Below are positions 17,118 to 25,426 of a DNA stretch of 64,000 nt, in pieces. The position numbers were made by a program, and so were the translations under genes. The first letter of the stretch is position 1, and each line of letters opens with the position of its first letter. The notes beneath the pieces were generated by a model that made no database searches, was not told where the DNA came from, and worked only from the letters and a program-made list of their open reading frames with translations. This DNA comes from Pseudomonas solani (lineage in GTDB: Bacteria > Pseudomonadota > Gammaproteobacteria > Pseudomonadales > Pseudomonadaceae), in assembly GCF_026072635.1 (NCBI RefSeq), contig NZ_AP023081.1:4088501-4152500 (forward strand), given 5' to 3'.

Positions 17118-17566
17118 TGAACTGGGACCTGTCCACCCCCTTCGTCATCGACATCAAGGTCGCCGCCGATGACATCGACGGCCTCGGCCACGCCAACAAC
17201 GCCGTCTACGTCAGCTGGCTGGAGCGTTGCGCCTGGCGCCACTCCCAGAGTCTGGGGCTGGACCTGGCCGAATACCGCCGCCTGGATCGCGCCATGGCCG
17301 TGGTGCGCCACGAGATCGACTACCTCGCTGCCGCCTACGAGGAGCAGGAGCTGCAGATGGCCACCTGGATCGTCGAATCCGACCAGCGCCTGAAGATGGA
17401 CCGCCGCTTCCAGCTGATCCGCCCCGAAGACGGCGCGACCCTGCTGCGGGCCAGGACCACCTTCGTCTGCATCGAGCTTTCCAGCGGCCGCCCCAAGCGC
17501 ATGCCGCCGGAATTCATCGAGGGCTATGGCCGCGCATTGATGCAGCCGTTCCCCCTGGAGCTCTGA
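17117..17566 (+). CDS. Hotdog-fold acyl-CoA thioesterase (4HBT/YbgC-like)
   Basis: A 149-residue single hotdog domain. The N-terminal motif DIDGLGHANNAVYVSWLE includes the catalytic Asp-containing region of 4-hydroxybenzoyl-CoA-type thioesterases, and the central helix follows. It hydrolyses an acyl-CoA thioester in the cytoplasm; chain specificity cannot be read from sequence. ATG 17117 overlaps the eda stop codon by one base, so the two are translationally coupled. The next gene is convergent and ends 4 bases away. Confidence 0.87.
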   Translation: MNWDLSTPFVIDIKVAADDIDGLGHANNAVYVSWLERCAWRHSQSLGLDLAEYRRLDRAMAVVRHEIDYLAAAYEEQELQMATWIVESDQRLKMDRRFQLIRPEDGATLLRARTTFVCIELSSGRPKRMPPEFIEGYGRALMQPFPLEL

Positions 17567-17570
17567 GCGC

Positions 17571-17963
17571 TCAGTCCACCGCTGGCGACAGGAACAGCTC
17601 GGTCGGGTTCTGCACGATGCGGAAGTGCCGCCGCTCGCCGGGCTGGATCAGCACCGACTGCGGGCGCCCGGTGAGGTTGCCGGCGCAATAGCCCGAGGGG
17701 CTCTGGGCGACGTTCAGGGTCATCTCGCCGGCCGGCACGGTGAGGCTGATGGCCTGCCCGGCAGACAGTTGCGCCACCAGTTCGTCCTGCAGGTAGAGGC
17801 CCACTTCGCAGGCATTGGCGGCGTTCTCGTCGCGGCTGACCACCAGCTCCGCCACTGAGTCGGGTGCCGGTTGCAGCGGGCTCTCCAATAGGGTTTCTGC
17901 ATCGGCCAGCGGGGCCAGGCTGCCAAGAGCCAGGCAGAGCAGGGCAGGGCGGAGCGTCTTCAT
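17571..17963 (-). CDS. Small exported protein of unknown function
   Basis: I do not recognise this protein. It has 130 residues with a clear signal peptide (residues 1-22, LLCLALGSLAPLADA, likely cut before ETLLE). The mature part is predicted mostly beta, with two cysteines (in NACEVGLY and GYCAGN) that could form a disulfide in the periplasm. It is encoded alone, convergent with the thioesterase gene and divergent from dusC. The intergenic gap to dusC is 135 bases. Codon usage is like that of core genes, so it is probably a conserved Pseudomonas periplasmic protein. Confidence 0.75.
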   Translation of the reverse strand: MKTLRPALLCLALGSLAPLADAETLLESPLQPAPDSVAELVVSRDENAANACEVGLYLQDELVAQLSAGQAISLTVPAGEMTLNVAQSPSGYCAGNLTGRPQSVLIQPGERRHFRIVQNPTELFLSPAVD

Positions 17964-18098
17964 CGGCGGTTCCTTCTCCAGGGCGTATGGCTTTCGACTG
18001 CGCCGGCGCGAACTTGCTCCCGCGGTTTTCGTCGGGAGGATTCTGTGCAGGCCCGCTCCGCGCTTACACTACGCGCCCATTTTTCCAAGGCTTCCCCT

Positions 18099-19070
18099 AT
18101 GCAAATCGCCCTGGCGCCCATGGAGGGCCTGGTTGACGAGATTCTCCGAGACGTGCTGACCCGTGTGGGCGGCATCGATTGGTGCGTCAGCGAGTTCATC
18201 CGCGTCAGCGATCGCCTGCTGCCGGCCAGCACCTACCAGAAACTCGCTCCCGAGCTGGAGAGTGGTGCGCGCACCCGTGCCGGCACGCCGATGCGCGTGC
18301 AACTGCTGGGTTCCGACCCGGTGTGCCTGGGGGAGAACGCTGCATACGCCTGCGAGCTGGGCGCGCCGGTGATCGACCTTAACTTCGGCTGCCCGGCGAA
18401 AACGGTGAACAAGTCCCGTGGCGGCGCCGTGCTGCTCAAGGAGCCCGAGCTGCTGCATGCCATCGTCAGTGGCGTGCGCCGTGCGGTGCCTGCCGCCATT
18501 CCGGTCACGGCGAAGATGCGCCTGGGCTTCGACAGCCCCGATGGCGCGCTCGACTGCGCCCTGGCCCTGGCCGAAGGTGGCGCCTCGCAACTGGTGGTGC
18601 ATGCACGCACCAAGGTCGAGGGCTACAAGCCGCCGGCCCACTGGGAATGGGTGGCGCGGGTGCAGGATGTGGTCAAGGTGCCGGTATTCGCCAACGGCGA
18701 GGTGTGGACGCTGGACGACTGGCGTCGCTGCCGCGAGGTCAGCGGCGTCGAGGACATCATGCTCGGTCGCGGCCTGGTCTCGCGCCCCGACCTGGCCCGG
18801 CAGATCGCCGCGGTGCGTGCCGGCGAAACACCCGAGGAGATGAGCTGGGCGGAGTTCCAGCCGCTGCTCCGCGACTTCTGGCGCCAGGCTCGGCGCAAGC
18901 TTGCCCCGCGTTACGCCCCGGGGCGGCTCAAGCAATGGCTGGCGATGCTTACGCGCACCTATCCGGAGGCTGTGCTGCTGTTCACCGAGATCCGCCGCGA
19001 AAGCGACTGTGCCCGTATCGACGCCTTGCTGGGCCTGCCCAGCCTGGAGCGGGAGTTCGCGGCGGCCTGA
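18099..19070 (+). CDS. dusC: tRNA-dihydrouridine(16) synthase DusC
   Basis: FMN-dependent reductase that makes dihydrouridine at position 16 of tRNA. The 323-residue protein starts at the family-typical MQIALAPMEGLVDEIL; the 18 residues before it in frame are not conserved. The TIM-barrel signature NFGCPAKTVNKSRGGAVLL holds the catalytic Cys near residue 98, and VHARTKVEGYKPPAHW with FANGEVW provide FMN contacts. The KVEGYKPPAHW wording and the short C-terminal domain fit DusC better than DusA or DusB. Transcribed alone. Confidence 0.93.
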   Translation: MQIALAPMEGLVDEILRDVLTRVGGIDWCVSEFIRVSDRLLPASTYQKLAPELESGARTRAGTPMRVQLLGSDPVCLGENAAYACELGAPVIDLNFGCPAKTVNKSRGGAVLLKEPELLHAIVSGVRRAVPAAIPVTAKMRLGFDSPDGALDCALALAEGGASQLVVHARTKVEGYKPPAHWEWVARVQDVVKVPVFANGEVWTLDDWRRCREVSGVEDIMLGRGLVSRPDLARQIAAVRAGETPEEMSWAEFQPLLRDFWRQARRKLAPRYAPGRLKQWLAMLTRTYPEAVLLFTEIRRESDCARIDALLGLPSLEREFAAA

Positions 19071-19091
19071 TGCGCCTTGTTCCTTGGTTTT

Positions 19092-19182
19092 CCCGGGCTG
19101 AAGCCCGGGCTACGCACTGAGGTACGAGGCGCAGCATCAGGGGTGTCTCGTTGGGCCTCGCTGCGCTCGGCGCCAACCTACG
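19092..19182. repeat. Intergenic palindromic repeats after dusC
   Basis: Two inverted-repeat units between convergent dusC and the SDR gene. The first is CCCGGGCT-GA-AGCCCGGG (19092-19109). The second (19150-19177) begins GTTGGGCC and ends GCGCCAAC and is followed by CTACG. Both look like common Pseudomonas intergenic repeats and may also act as bidirectional terminators. Confidence 0.65.
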
Positions 19183-19192
19183 ATGCGCGTGC

Positions 19193-19939
19193 TCAGCGGC
19201 CGCCGGCGACATCCAGCAGGGCGCCGGTGGTGTATGAGGCCTCGTCGCTGGCCAGCCAGAGAATGGCCTTGGCGATTTCCTCCGCTTCGCCGCCCCGGCC
19301 CAGGGGGATGCTGGCGGCGACCCGCTCCACCCGCTTCGGCTCCCCGCCACTGGCATGGATTTCCGTGCGGATCACGCCGGGCCGCACCGCGTTCACCCGG
19401 ATGCCTTCGGCCGCTACTTCCTTGGCCAGCCCTACCGTCATCGCGTCGATGGCGCCCTTGGCCGCCGCATAGTCGATGTACTCGTTGGGCGCACCCAGGC
19501 GCGCGGCGATGGACGACAGGTTGATGATCGCGCCGCCCCGGCCGCCGTGGCGGGTAGACATCCTGCGGATCGCCTCGCGGGCGCAGTGGAAGCTGCCGAA
19601 GACGTTGGCGCCGAACACCCGCAGCAGCCGGGCGCCGTCGATCTCCTCCAGGCGTGCCTGGCGTTCGAGCATTCCGGCGTTGTTGACCAGCACATCCAGA
19701 CGGCCGAATTCGCTATCGATGGCTGCGAACAACTGTGCCACCTGTCGCTCGTCGGCCACGTCTGCGGCAACCGCGATGGCCCGGCCGCCCTGGCGCGTGA
19801 TCTCGTCCACCAGTTGCTCGGCCGCCTCGCGCTGTTGCCGGTAATTGATGCACAGCGCATAGCCGCGCGCCGCCGCTAGTCGCGCGGTGGCGGCGCCGAT
19901 GCCACGGCTGGCGCCGGTGATGAGCATGACCTTGTGCAT
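19193..19939 (-). CDS. Short-chain dehydrogenase/reductase
   Basis: A 248-residue classical SDR. It has the cofactor motif TGASRGIGAATA at residues 8-19, NNAGML, the catalytic Ser in INLSSIAARLG, the YIDYAAAKGAID active-site Tyr-X3-Lys, and a C-terminal substrate region. NYRQQREAAEQL after the second strand suggests NADP(H) preference. The exact substrate is unknown; the family includes glucose-dehydrogenase-like and FabG-like members. It is divergent from the heat-shock ibpA gene, and the sigma32 promoter for ibpA lies only 24 bases from its start. Confidence 0.88.
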   Translation of the reverse strand: MHKVMLITGASRGIGAATARLAAARGYALCINYRQQREAAEQLVDEITRQGGRAIAVAADVADERQVAQLFAAIDSEFGRLDVLVNNAGMLERQARLEEIDGARLLRVFGANVFGSFHCAREAIRRMSTRHGGRGGAIINLSSIAARLGAPNEYIDYAAAKGAIDAMTVGLAKEVAAEGIRVNAVRPGVIRTEIHASGGEPKRVERVAASIPLGRGGEAEEIAKAILWLASDEASYTTGALLDVAGGR

Positions 19940-19963
19940 GGAACCTCCATTGAAAAAAAGGCC

Positions 19964-19992
19964 CTTGAAATCATTTCGGCCGTCCCTATCTA
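19964..19992 (+). promoter_or_regulatory. Sigma32 heat-shock promoter of ibpA
   Basis: CTTGAAA (19964-19970), 13-base spacer, CCCTATCTA (19984-19992). Both boxes and the spacing are close to the RpoH consensus. Confidence 0.85.
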
Positions 19993-20011
19993 GGGGAATG
20001 TGGGATGCCGA

Positions 20012-20062
20012 AGTCGGGTCCCGCGACTGTAGACACTTGCTGATTATTCAGGAGAGATTTTC
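20012..20062 (+). promoter_or_regulatory. ROSE-like RNA thermometer in the ibpA leader
   Basis: The short leader folds into a first hairpin (AGTCG 20012-20016 with CGACT 20024-20028) and a second hairpin that hides the ribosome binding site: CTTGCTGA (20036-20043), loop TTAT, TCAGGAG (20048-20054), with one bulged G in the TTGCT element. A bulged-G TTGCT paired with the Shine-Dalgarno sequence is the defining feature of ROSE elements, which are known in front of ibpA in Pseudomonas. Heat would melt the stem and allow translation. Confidence 0.8.
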
Positions 20063-20509
20063 ATGACCACTGCATTTTCCCTCGCTCCGCTGTTCCGTCA
20101 TTCCGTGGGCTTCGACCGGTTCAACGACCTGTTCGAGTCCGCCCAACGCAACGACAGCGGCAGCAGCTATCCGCCCTATAACGTCGAGAAGCACGGTGAT
20201 GACCAGTACCGCATCGTGGTCGCCGCAGCCGGCTTCCAGGAAGAAGACCTGGAGCTGCAGGTCGAGCGTGGCGTGCTCACCGTCAGTGGTGGCAAGCGCG
20301 ACAAGGGTGTCGAGAGCGTGACCTACCTGCACCAAGGCATCGCCCAGCGTGGCTTCAAGCTGTCGTTCCGCCTGGCCGACCACATCGAAGTGCGCAGCGC
20401 CGGGCTGCAGAACGGCCTGCTGAACATCGACCTGGTACGCATCGTGCCGGAAGACGCCAAGGCCAAGCGCATCCCCATCAATGGCGCTCGTGCGGTGCTG
20501 GAGAACTGA
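20063..20509 (+). CDS. ibpA: Small heat-shock protein IbpA (Hsp20)
   Basis: A 148-residue Hsp20 holdase that binds unfolding proteins and keeps them refoldable. The alpha-crystallin domain spans residues ~35-125: PPYNVEKHGDDQYRIVVAAA, LTVSGGKRDK, and the family-specific GIAQRGFKLSFRL. The N-terminus FSLAPLFRHSVGFDRFNDLF is typical of IbpA. Expression is predicted to be doubly heat-controlled, by a sigma32 promoter and a ROSE-like thermometer in the leader. Transcribed alone, with a terminator shared with the convergent signalling gene. Confidence 0.96.
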   Translation: MTTAFSLAPLFRHSVGFDRFNDLFESAQRNDSGSSYPPYNVEKHGDDQYRIVVAAAGFQEEDLELQVERGVLTVSGGKRDKGVESVTYLHQGIAQRGFKLSFRLADHIEVRSAGLQNGLLNIDLVRIVPEDAKAKRIPINGARAVLEN

Positions 20510-20534
20510 TCCGGCAGCGCTTGCTGCAACGAAG

Positions 20535-20558
20535 AGGGCGCCTGCGGGCGCCCTTTTT
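20535..20558. terminator. Terminator between ibpA and the GGDEF-EAL gene
   Basis: Stem AGGGCGCC / GGCGCCCT with a TGCG loop followed by TTTTT. It lies between convergent genes and touches the last codon of the leftward one, and can work in the ibpA direction. Confidence 0.8.
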
Positions 20559-23500
20559 CATGGGGCCGGGGGTAAGGCCTGCTGGTTGTTCCTGGCCAGC
20601 AGCGCGCGGAACTCCTCCAGCGGCACCGGCCGGCTGAACAGGTAGCCCTGGTACAGGTGGCAGCCCTGCTGTTCGAGGAAGTCCAGCTGCTCCTTCTGCT
20701 CCACCCCTTCGGCCACCATGCCCAGGCCCAGGCTGCGGGCCATGGCGACGATGGCGCGGATGATTTCGGCATCGTTGGGGTCGTTGGTGGCATCGCGGAC
20801 GAATGACTGGTCGATCTTCAGCACATCCACCGGCAGGCGCTTGAGGTAGGTCAGGGAGGAGTAGCCGGTGCCGAAGTCGTCCATGGCGAAACTCACGCCG
20901 AGCTTCTTCAGGCGGCGCATCTTGCCGATGGTGTCGTCGAGGTTCTGGATGACGATGCCTTCGGTGATCTCCAGCTTGAGGATGCCGTGTGGCAAGCGGG
21001 TATCGACCAGGCTCTTCTCGATGCGTTCGACGAAATCGTTCTGGCGGAACTGCCGGGGGCTGATGTTCACGCACAGGCTGAAGTCGTCGGAACTGGCCAG
21101 CCGATCGACGAGCAGTCGCTCGCAGGCCCGGCAAGCCTCGGCCAGCACCCAGCTGCCCACTTCGAGGATCATCCCGCTTTCCTCCAGCACCTGGATGAAC
21201 TGCGCCGGCGACTGCGGCCCCAGGGTCGGGTGCATCCAGCGCAGCAGCGCTTCGGCGCCTATCACCCGGTTGCTGCGGGCGTCCACCTGGGGCTGGAAGT
21301 ACAGCTCGAACTCGCCGCGAACCAGGGCCAGGCGCAGGTCGTTCTCCAGGCGCAGGCGCTCGCTGGCCGCCTCCTGCATGGTGGCTCGGAACATCTGGAT
21401 GGCGTTGCGCCCCGAATCCTTGGCTCGGTACAGGGCGATATCGGCGCGCTTGAGCAGGTCGGCGGGCGTCTCGCCGTGATCGGGAATCAGCGCCACGCCC
21501 ATGCTCGGCGTGACCTGCAGGTGGTGGCCGTCCAGCAACATGGGCTCGGCCAGCAGCTTGCGCAGCTTGTCGGCGATCTGCCGCACCTGGCGCGTCACCT
21601 CGGAGCGCTTGCCCTCCAGGCCGGTGAGCAGCACCACGAATTCGTCGCCGCCCAGGCGCGCGACCGTATCTTCCAGGCGCACGCTGGCTTCCAGGCGTGC
21701 GGTGACCATCTTCAGCACCGAGTCGCCCACCGGATGGCCGAGGGAGTCGTTGATGTGCTTGAAGTGGTCGAGGTCGAGGAACAGCAGGGCACCGCGCAGC
21801 TTATGGCGGCGCAGCAGGGCGATCTGCTGGGTCAGGCGGTCCATCAGCAGGGCGCGGTTGGGCAGGTTGGTCAGCGAGTCGTGGTACGCCAGGTGCTGGA
21901 TCTGTGCCTGGGCGTCCTTCAGCGCGCTGATGTCGCGGGCCGTCAGCAGCAGGCAGGCCTTGCCGTCGAGGTCGATCTGCTCCACCGAGACCTCCACCAC
22001 CTTGCGCGTGCCGTCGCGGTGCTGGCCGGACATCTCCAGGTGGTGCGCGCGCCCATCGCGGCGCATGACCTCGATCAGGTGCTCGCGCTCATCGGGCCGG
22101 GCCCAGATGTGCAGGTCGTCGGCGGTGCGCCCGATTACTTCCTCGGCGCTGTAGCCGGTGAGGCGGCAGAAGCCTTCATTGACCTCGATGTAGCGGCCCG
22201 TGTCGCGCTCGGTGATGGTGATGGCGTCGGGGCTGGAGTGGAATGCCTTGGCGAACTTCTCCTGGCTGGCCTTGAGCGCCGCTTCGGACTGCTGACGCTC
22301 GGTGATGTCGCGGAAGGTGGTGGTGATGCACAGCTGGCGGTCGACGCGGATGAAGCGGCTGGACACTACGCAGGTCAGCATCCATCCGTCCTGGGTCAGG
22401 TACTGGGCCTCGACGTTGTCCAGGCCCTTGTCGCGCATCAGCGTGCGCGAAAGCTGGTCGCGCTGTTCCAGGTCGGCCCAGAAGGCGATCTCCGGTGCAC
22501 AGCGGCCGACGATCTCATCGGGGCGCCAGCCGAACACCTCGGTGAAGCTGGGGTTGATCTCGATGAAGGCGCCGTCGCGCACGCGGGTCACGCAGATGGG
22601 GTCGGGGCTGGCCTGGAACAGGGTGACGAACTTCTCCTCCGACGCCGCCAGGCGCTGCTCGCGGCGCACCCGTTCGGTGATGTCGATGAGGATGCCGGCC
22701 ATGCGCAGCGGCTCGCCCGCTTCGTCACGGTAGAGCTTGGCGGTGCTTTCCAGGAAATGGATCTCGCCATTGGCGAAGCGTGAGCGGTAGGTGAACTGGT
22801 AGTCCTTGGTCACCCCGGTGAGCAGGTCCTGGTAGGCCTGGCGCATGGCCATCTGGTCTTCCAGGGGCACGAAGCTGAAGAAGTTCTTGAAGTCGCCTTC
22901 GTACGGCTCGGTGGCCAGCCCGTGCAGCGCCGAGGCCCGGGCCGAGCCATAGAGGCTGCTGCTGGGGATGTGCCAGTCCCAGGTGCCCAGGTCGGCGGAT
23001 TCCAGAGCCAGGGCCAGGCGCTCCTGGCTGTCCTTCAAGGCGCGCTCCTGGGCGCGCATCTCGGTGATGTCGCGCACCGTCAGTACCAGGCAGGTACGGC
23101 CATTGAGCTGGATCTGGTCGCCATACAGCAGGTTGGTGCTGACGGTACCGTCGCGGCCGCGCAGTTGCACTTCCAGGCCGGCGAGGATGCCGCTGTTGCC
23201 GAAGGCGTCGAGCATCTCGCGGCGCTGCTCGACATGGACCCAGATACCCAGTTCCAGCGAGCTGCGGCCGATGGTTTCGCTGGCATCCCAGCCGAACTGG
23301 CGCTGGAAGCCGGGGTTGGCCTCGATGAAGCAACCGGTCTCGCGGTCGGTGATGACCACGGCATCGGGGGTGCTGCGGAAGGCCTTGGAGAACTTCTCCT
23401 CGCTGGTGCGCAGGGCGGCTTCGGCGCGCTTGCGCTCGGTGGTGTCGAGGAAGGTGCTGATGAGGAAGGATTCGCCGTCCAGGTCGACGAACTGGCTGGA

Positions 23501-24241
23501 CAGCACCCCGTCGAGCACCCGCTCGTCGCGGGTGCGCAGCTGCACCTCCTGGACGATGGGGTCTTCCGAGCCGTGGCTGTTGCGGTAGAGCAGTTCACGC
23601 TGCTGCGGGTGGACCCAGATGCCCAGTTCCTGGGTGCTGCGGCCGACCACCTCGGCGGCCGGCCAGCCGAACACGCTTTCGAAGTGCTGGTTGGCCTCGG
23701 TGATGATGCCGCCGTCCATGCGCACCAGCAGGATCACGTCGGGGCTCAAGTGGAACAGGCTGGAGAAGCGTCGCTGGGAGTTCTCCAGCGCCTCGGCCCG
23801 CTCCTGCTGCTCGGTGACGTCGCGGATCACCCCGATGATGCGCTTGCGCCCGTCGGGGTCTTCCTGCGGGCTGCCGCTGATCTCCAGCCAGTGCAGGCTG
23901 CCGTCGGGCCAGCGGATGCGGTGGCGGAAGGCGCGGTCCGGGTGGGCGCCGGACAGCACCCGGGCGAAGAGTTCGAGCACGCCGGCGCGGTCTTCCTCGG
24001 GAATCAGTTCGATGTAGTCGACCTGGGTGCGCAGCGGGCGCTTGGGGTCCAGGCCGAACAGCGCCTGGGCGCCGCGGGACCAGTTGACCCGGCCGCTGGC
24101 GATGTCCCAGTCCCAGGCGCCCAGGCGCGCGCCATTGAGCGCGGCGAGCAGGCGTTGCGTGTCCTGCCAGCTCTGCTCGAACTCGCCGGGGTCGAGGGCG
24201 GGGATGAAGGGCAGTGGCGGGCGATCAGATGGCTTGGTCAT
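20558..24241 (-). CDS. Six-PAS diguanylate cyclase/phosphodiesterase
   Basis: A 1227-residue cyclic-di-GMP signalling protein with no membrane segment. Six PAS/PAC units follow one another at about residues 30-145, 150-272, 275-397, 400-525, 528-652 and 655-777. Then come GGDEF (~785-945) and EAL (~965-1215). The GGDEF domain has an intact RLGGDEF active site near residue 862 and an RxxD inhibitory site (RLED) five residues before it. The EAL domain has EALLRW, the metal-site residues in NISPRQF and LEITEG, and DDFGTGYSSL with downstream K in VLKIDQSF. Both activities are therefore possible on sequence grounds. Several PAS units resemble each other (SPDAxxIT, GRSxxELGIWV), which suggests internal duplication. 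Signal unknown. Confidence 0.93.
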   Translation of the reverse strand: MTKPSDRPPLPFIPALDPGEFEQSWQDTQRLLAALNGARLGAWDWDIASGRVNWSRGAQALFGLDPKRPLRTQVDYIELIPEEDRAGVLELFARVLSGAHPDRAFRHRIRWPDGSLHWLEISGSPQEDPDGRKRIIGVIRDVTEQQERAEALENSQRRFSSLFHLSPDVILLVRMDGGIITEANQHFESVFGWPAAEVVGRSTQELGIWVHPQQRELLYRNSHGSEDPIVQEVQLRTRDERVLDGVLSSQFVDLDGESFLISTFLDTTERKRAEAALRTSEEKFSKAFRSTPDAVVITDRETGCFIEANPGFQRQFGWDASETIGRSSLELGIWVHVEQRREMLDAFGNSGILAGLEVQLRGRDGTVSTNLLYGDQIQLNGRTCLVLTVRDITEMRAQERALKDSQERLALALESADLGTWDWHIPSSSLYGSARASALHGLATEPYEGDFKNFFSFVPLEDQMAMRQAYQDLLTGVTKDYQFTYRSRFANGEIHFLESTAKLYRDEAGEPLRMAGILIDITERVRREQRLAASEEKFVTLFQASPDPICVTRVRDGAFIEINPSFTEVFGWRPDEIVGRCAPEIAFWADLEQRDQLSRTLMRDKGLDNVEAQYLTQDGWMLTCVVSSRFIRVDRQLCITTTFRDITERQQSEAALKASQEKFAKAFHSSPDAITITERDTGRYIEVNEGFCRLTGYSAEEVIGRTADDLHIWARPDEREHLIEVMRRDGRAHHLEMSGQHRDGTRKVVEVSVEQIDLDGKACLLLTARDISALKDAQAQIQHLAYHDSLTNLPNRALLMDRLTQQIALLRRHKLRGALLFLDLDHFKHINDSLGHPVGDSVLKMVTARLEASVRLEDTVARLGGDEFVVLLTGLEGKRSEVTRQVRQIADKLRKLLAEPMLLDGHHLQVTPSMGVALIPDHGETPADLLKRADIALYRAKDSGRNAIQMFRATMQEAASERLRLENDLRLALVRGEFELYFQPQVDARSNRVIGAEALLRWMHPTLGPQSPAQFIQVLEESGMILEVGSWVLAEACRACERLLVDRLASSDDFSLCVNISPRQFRQNDFVERIEKSLVDTRLPHGILKLEITEGIVIQNLDDTIGKMRRLKKLGVSFAMDDFGTGYSSLTYLKRLPVDVLKIDQSFVRDATNDPNDAEIIRAIVAMARSLGLGMVAEGVEQKEQLDFLEQQGCHLYQGYLFSRPVPLEEFRALLARNNQQALPPAP

Positions 24242-24367
24242 GGCGGCCCTTTCCGGTCCGGAGGCTGCAGTGTGGCGCGGTGCGGGCGGAGAGTGGGCGG
24301 GGTGGCTGGGGCATGCACGGGCCTTTTCTTATCGTTATGCGGCTCACGTTAGCCCCTGGTTCGGGGA

Positions 24368-25249
24368 CTACGCAAGATTGTCGCGCTGGGCGTCGAGCAG
24401 GGCCATGAAGGCCTTGGCTGCGTTCGACAGGGTGCGGTCGGTGTGCAGGATGTAGCCGAGCTTGCGGCTCAGCTGGATGTCCTGCAGCGGCAGGCGCACC
24501 ACCTGCTCGTCGAGCATGGTGCGCGGCAGCACGCTCCAGGCCAGGCCGATGGAGACCATCATCTTGATGGTCTCCATGTAGTTGGTGCTCATGCCGATGT
24601 TCGGCGTCAGCCCTTCTGCCTCGAACAGGCGCCGCACGATGTGGTGGGTGAAGGTGTTGCCGCCGGGGAACACCGCCGGGTGCTTGGCCACGTCGGCGAG
24701 GAAAATGGTCTTGTCGCGGGCCAGCGGATGTTCGGGGGCGGCGACGAAGTCCAGGGCGTCGTCCCAAACCGGCACCGCCTGCACGGGCAGGGCGGTTTCC
24801 GGGGCCAGGGTGATCACCGCCAGCTCGGCGCGGCCATGGAGGATCTCTTCATAGGCGACTTCGGAATCGAGGAACTGGATGTCCAGCGCCACCTGCGGGT
24901 AGGCACGGGTGAAGGCCCGCAGCAGCGGCGGCAGGCGATGCAGGCCGATGTGGTGGCTGGTGGCCAGGGTCAGGCGGCCGCTGATGTCACCGGAGAGGTT
25001 GCTCAGGGCGCGACGGGTGTCGTCCAGCACATTGAGGATCTGGTAGGCACGCGGCAGCAGGGCGCGGCCGGCTTCGGTCAGGCCCACTTCGCGGCCGAGG
25101 CGGTCGAACAGGCGCACGTTCAACTGCTGCTCCAGGGAAGCGATGCGCTTGCTCACCGCCGGCTGGGTCAGGTGCAGGCGTTCGCCGGCCTCGGAGAAGC
25201 TGCCGGTTTCGGCGATGGCGATGAAGGCATTGAGGCTGGCGAGGTCCAT
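24368..25249 (-). CDS. LysR-family regulator divergent from leuC
   Basis: A 293-residue LysR-type regulator. The winged helix-turn-helix covers residues ~1-60 (FSEAGERLHLTQPAVSKRIA), and the effector-binding domain contains YPQVALDIQFLDSEVAYEEI. MDLASLNAFIAIAETGS at 25249 is the usual family start; ATG 25306 would add 19 proline-rich residues. The gene is divergent from leuC, an arrangement shared with PAO1 (PA3122). It probably controls itself and perhaps leuC; the effector is not known. It is not LeuO-like in length or sequence. A LysR-type dyad lies at 25319-25337. Confidence 0.92.
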   Translation of the reverse strand: MDLASLNAFIAIAETGSFSEAGERLHLTQPAVSKRIASLEQQLNVRLFDRLGREVGLTEAGRALLPRAYQILNVLDDTRRALSNLSGDISGRLTLATSHHIGLHRLPPLLRAFTRAYPQVALDIQFLDSEVAYEEILHGRAELAVITLAPETALPVQAVPVWDDALDFVAAPEHPLARDKTIFLADVAKHPAVFPGGNTFTHHIVRRLFEAEGLTPNIGMSTNYMETIKMMVSIGLAWSVLPRTMLDEQVVRLPLQDIQLSRKLGYILHTDRTLSNAAKAFMALLDAQRDNLA

Positions 25250-25318
25250 TGGCGCTTGAGCTCCAGGCAGAGGGCGTGGCTGAGGGTATTCCTGAGGGGA
25301 ATCCATTGGATGAAAAAT

Positions 25319-25337
25319 ATGAATTTGAGTTATTCAT
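25319..25337. promoter_or_regulatory. LysR-type dyad upstream of lysR and leuC
   Basis: ATGAAT-N7-ATTCAT, a perfect 6-bp inverted repeat with a T-N11-A core, in the 177-base divergent region. It is 70 bases before the LysR start and 90 bases before leuC. A weak hairpin with a T-run (CCCC 25357-25360, GGGG 25370-25373, TTTTT 25376-25380) follows in the leuC leader. Confidence 0.5.
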
Positions 25338-25426
25338 GTCAAATCCCTAGGATCATCCCCACAAGCCAAGGGGCCTTTTTATCCATGAGAGCCCCGGCAT
25401 AGAAACACGCTGATGAGGACCCACCG

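Noticed and set aside
20987..22783. Long rightward ORF opposite the GGDEF-EAL gene
   Set aside because: It is the antisense of a well-supported gene; high GC content produces long shadow frames.
25319..25399. Leucine leader peptide (leuL type)
   Set aside because: The 27-codon ORF has only two Leu codons and no Leu run, and the hairpin after it is weak.
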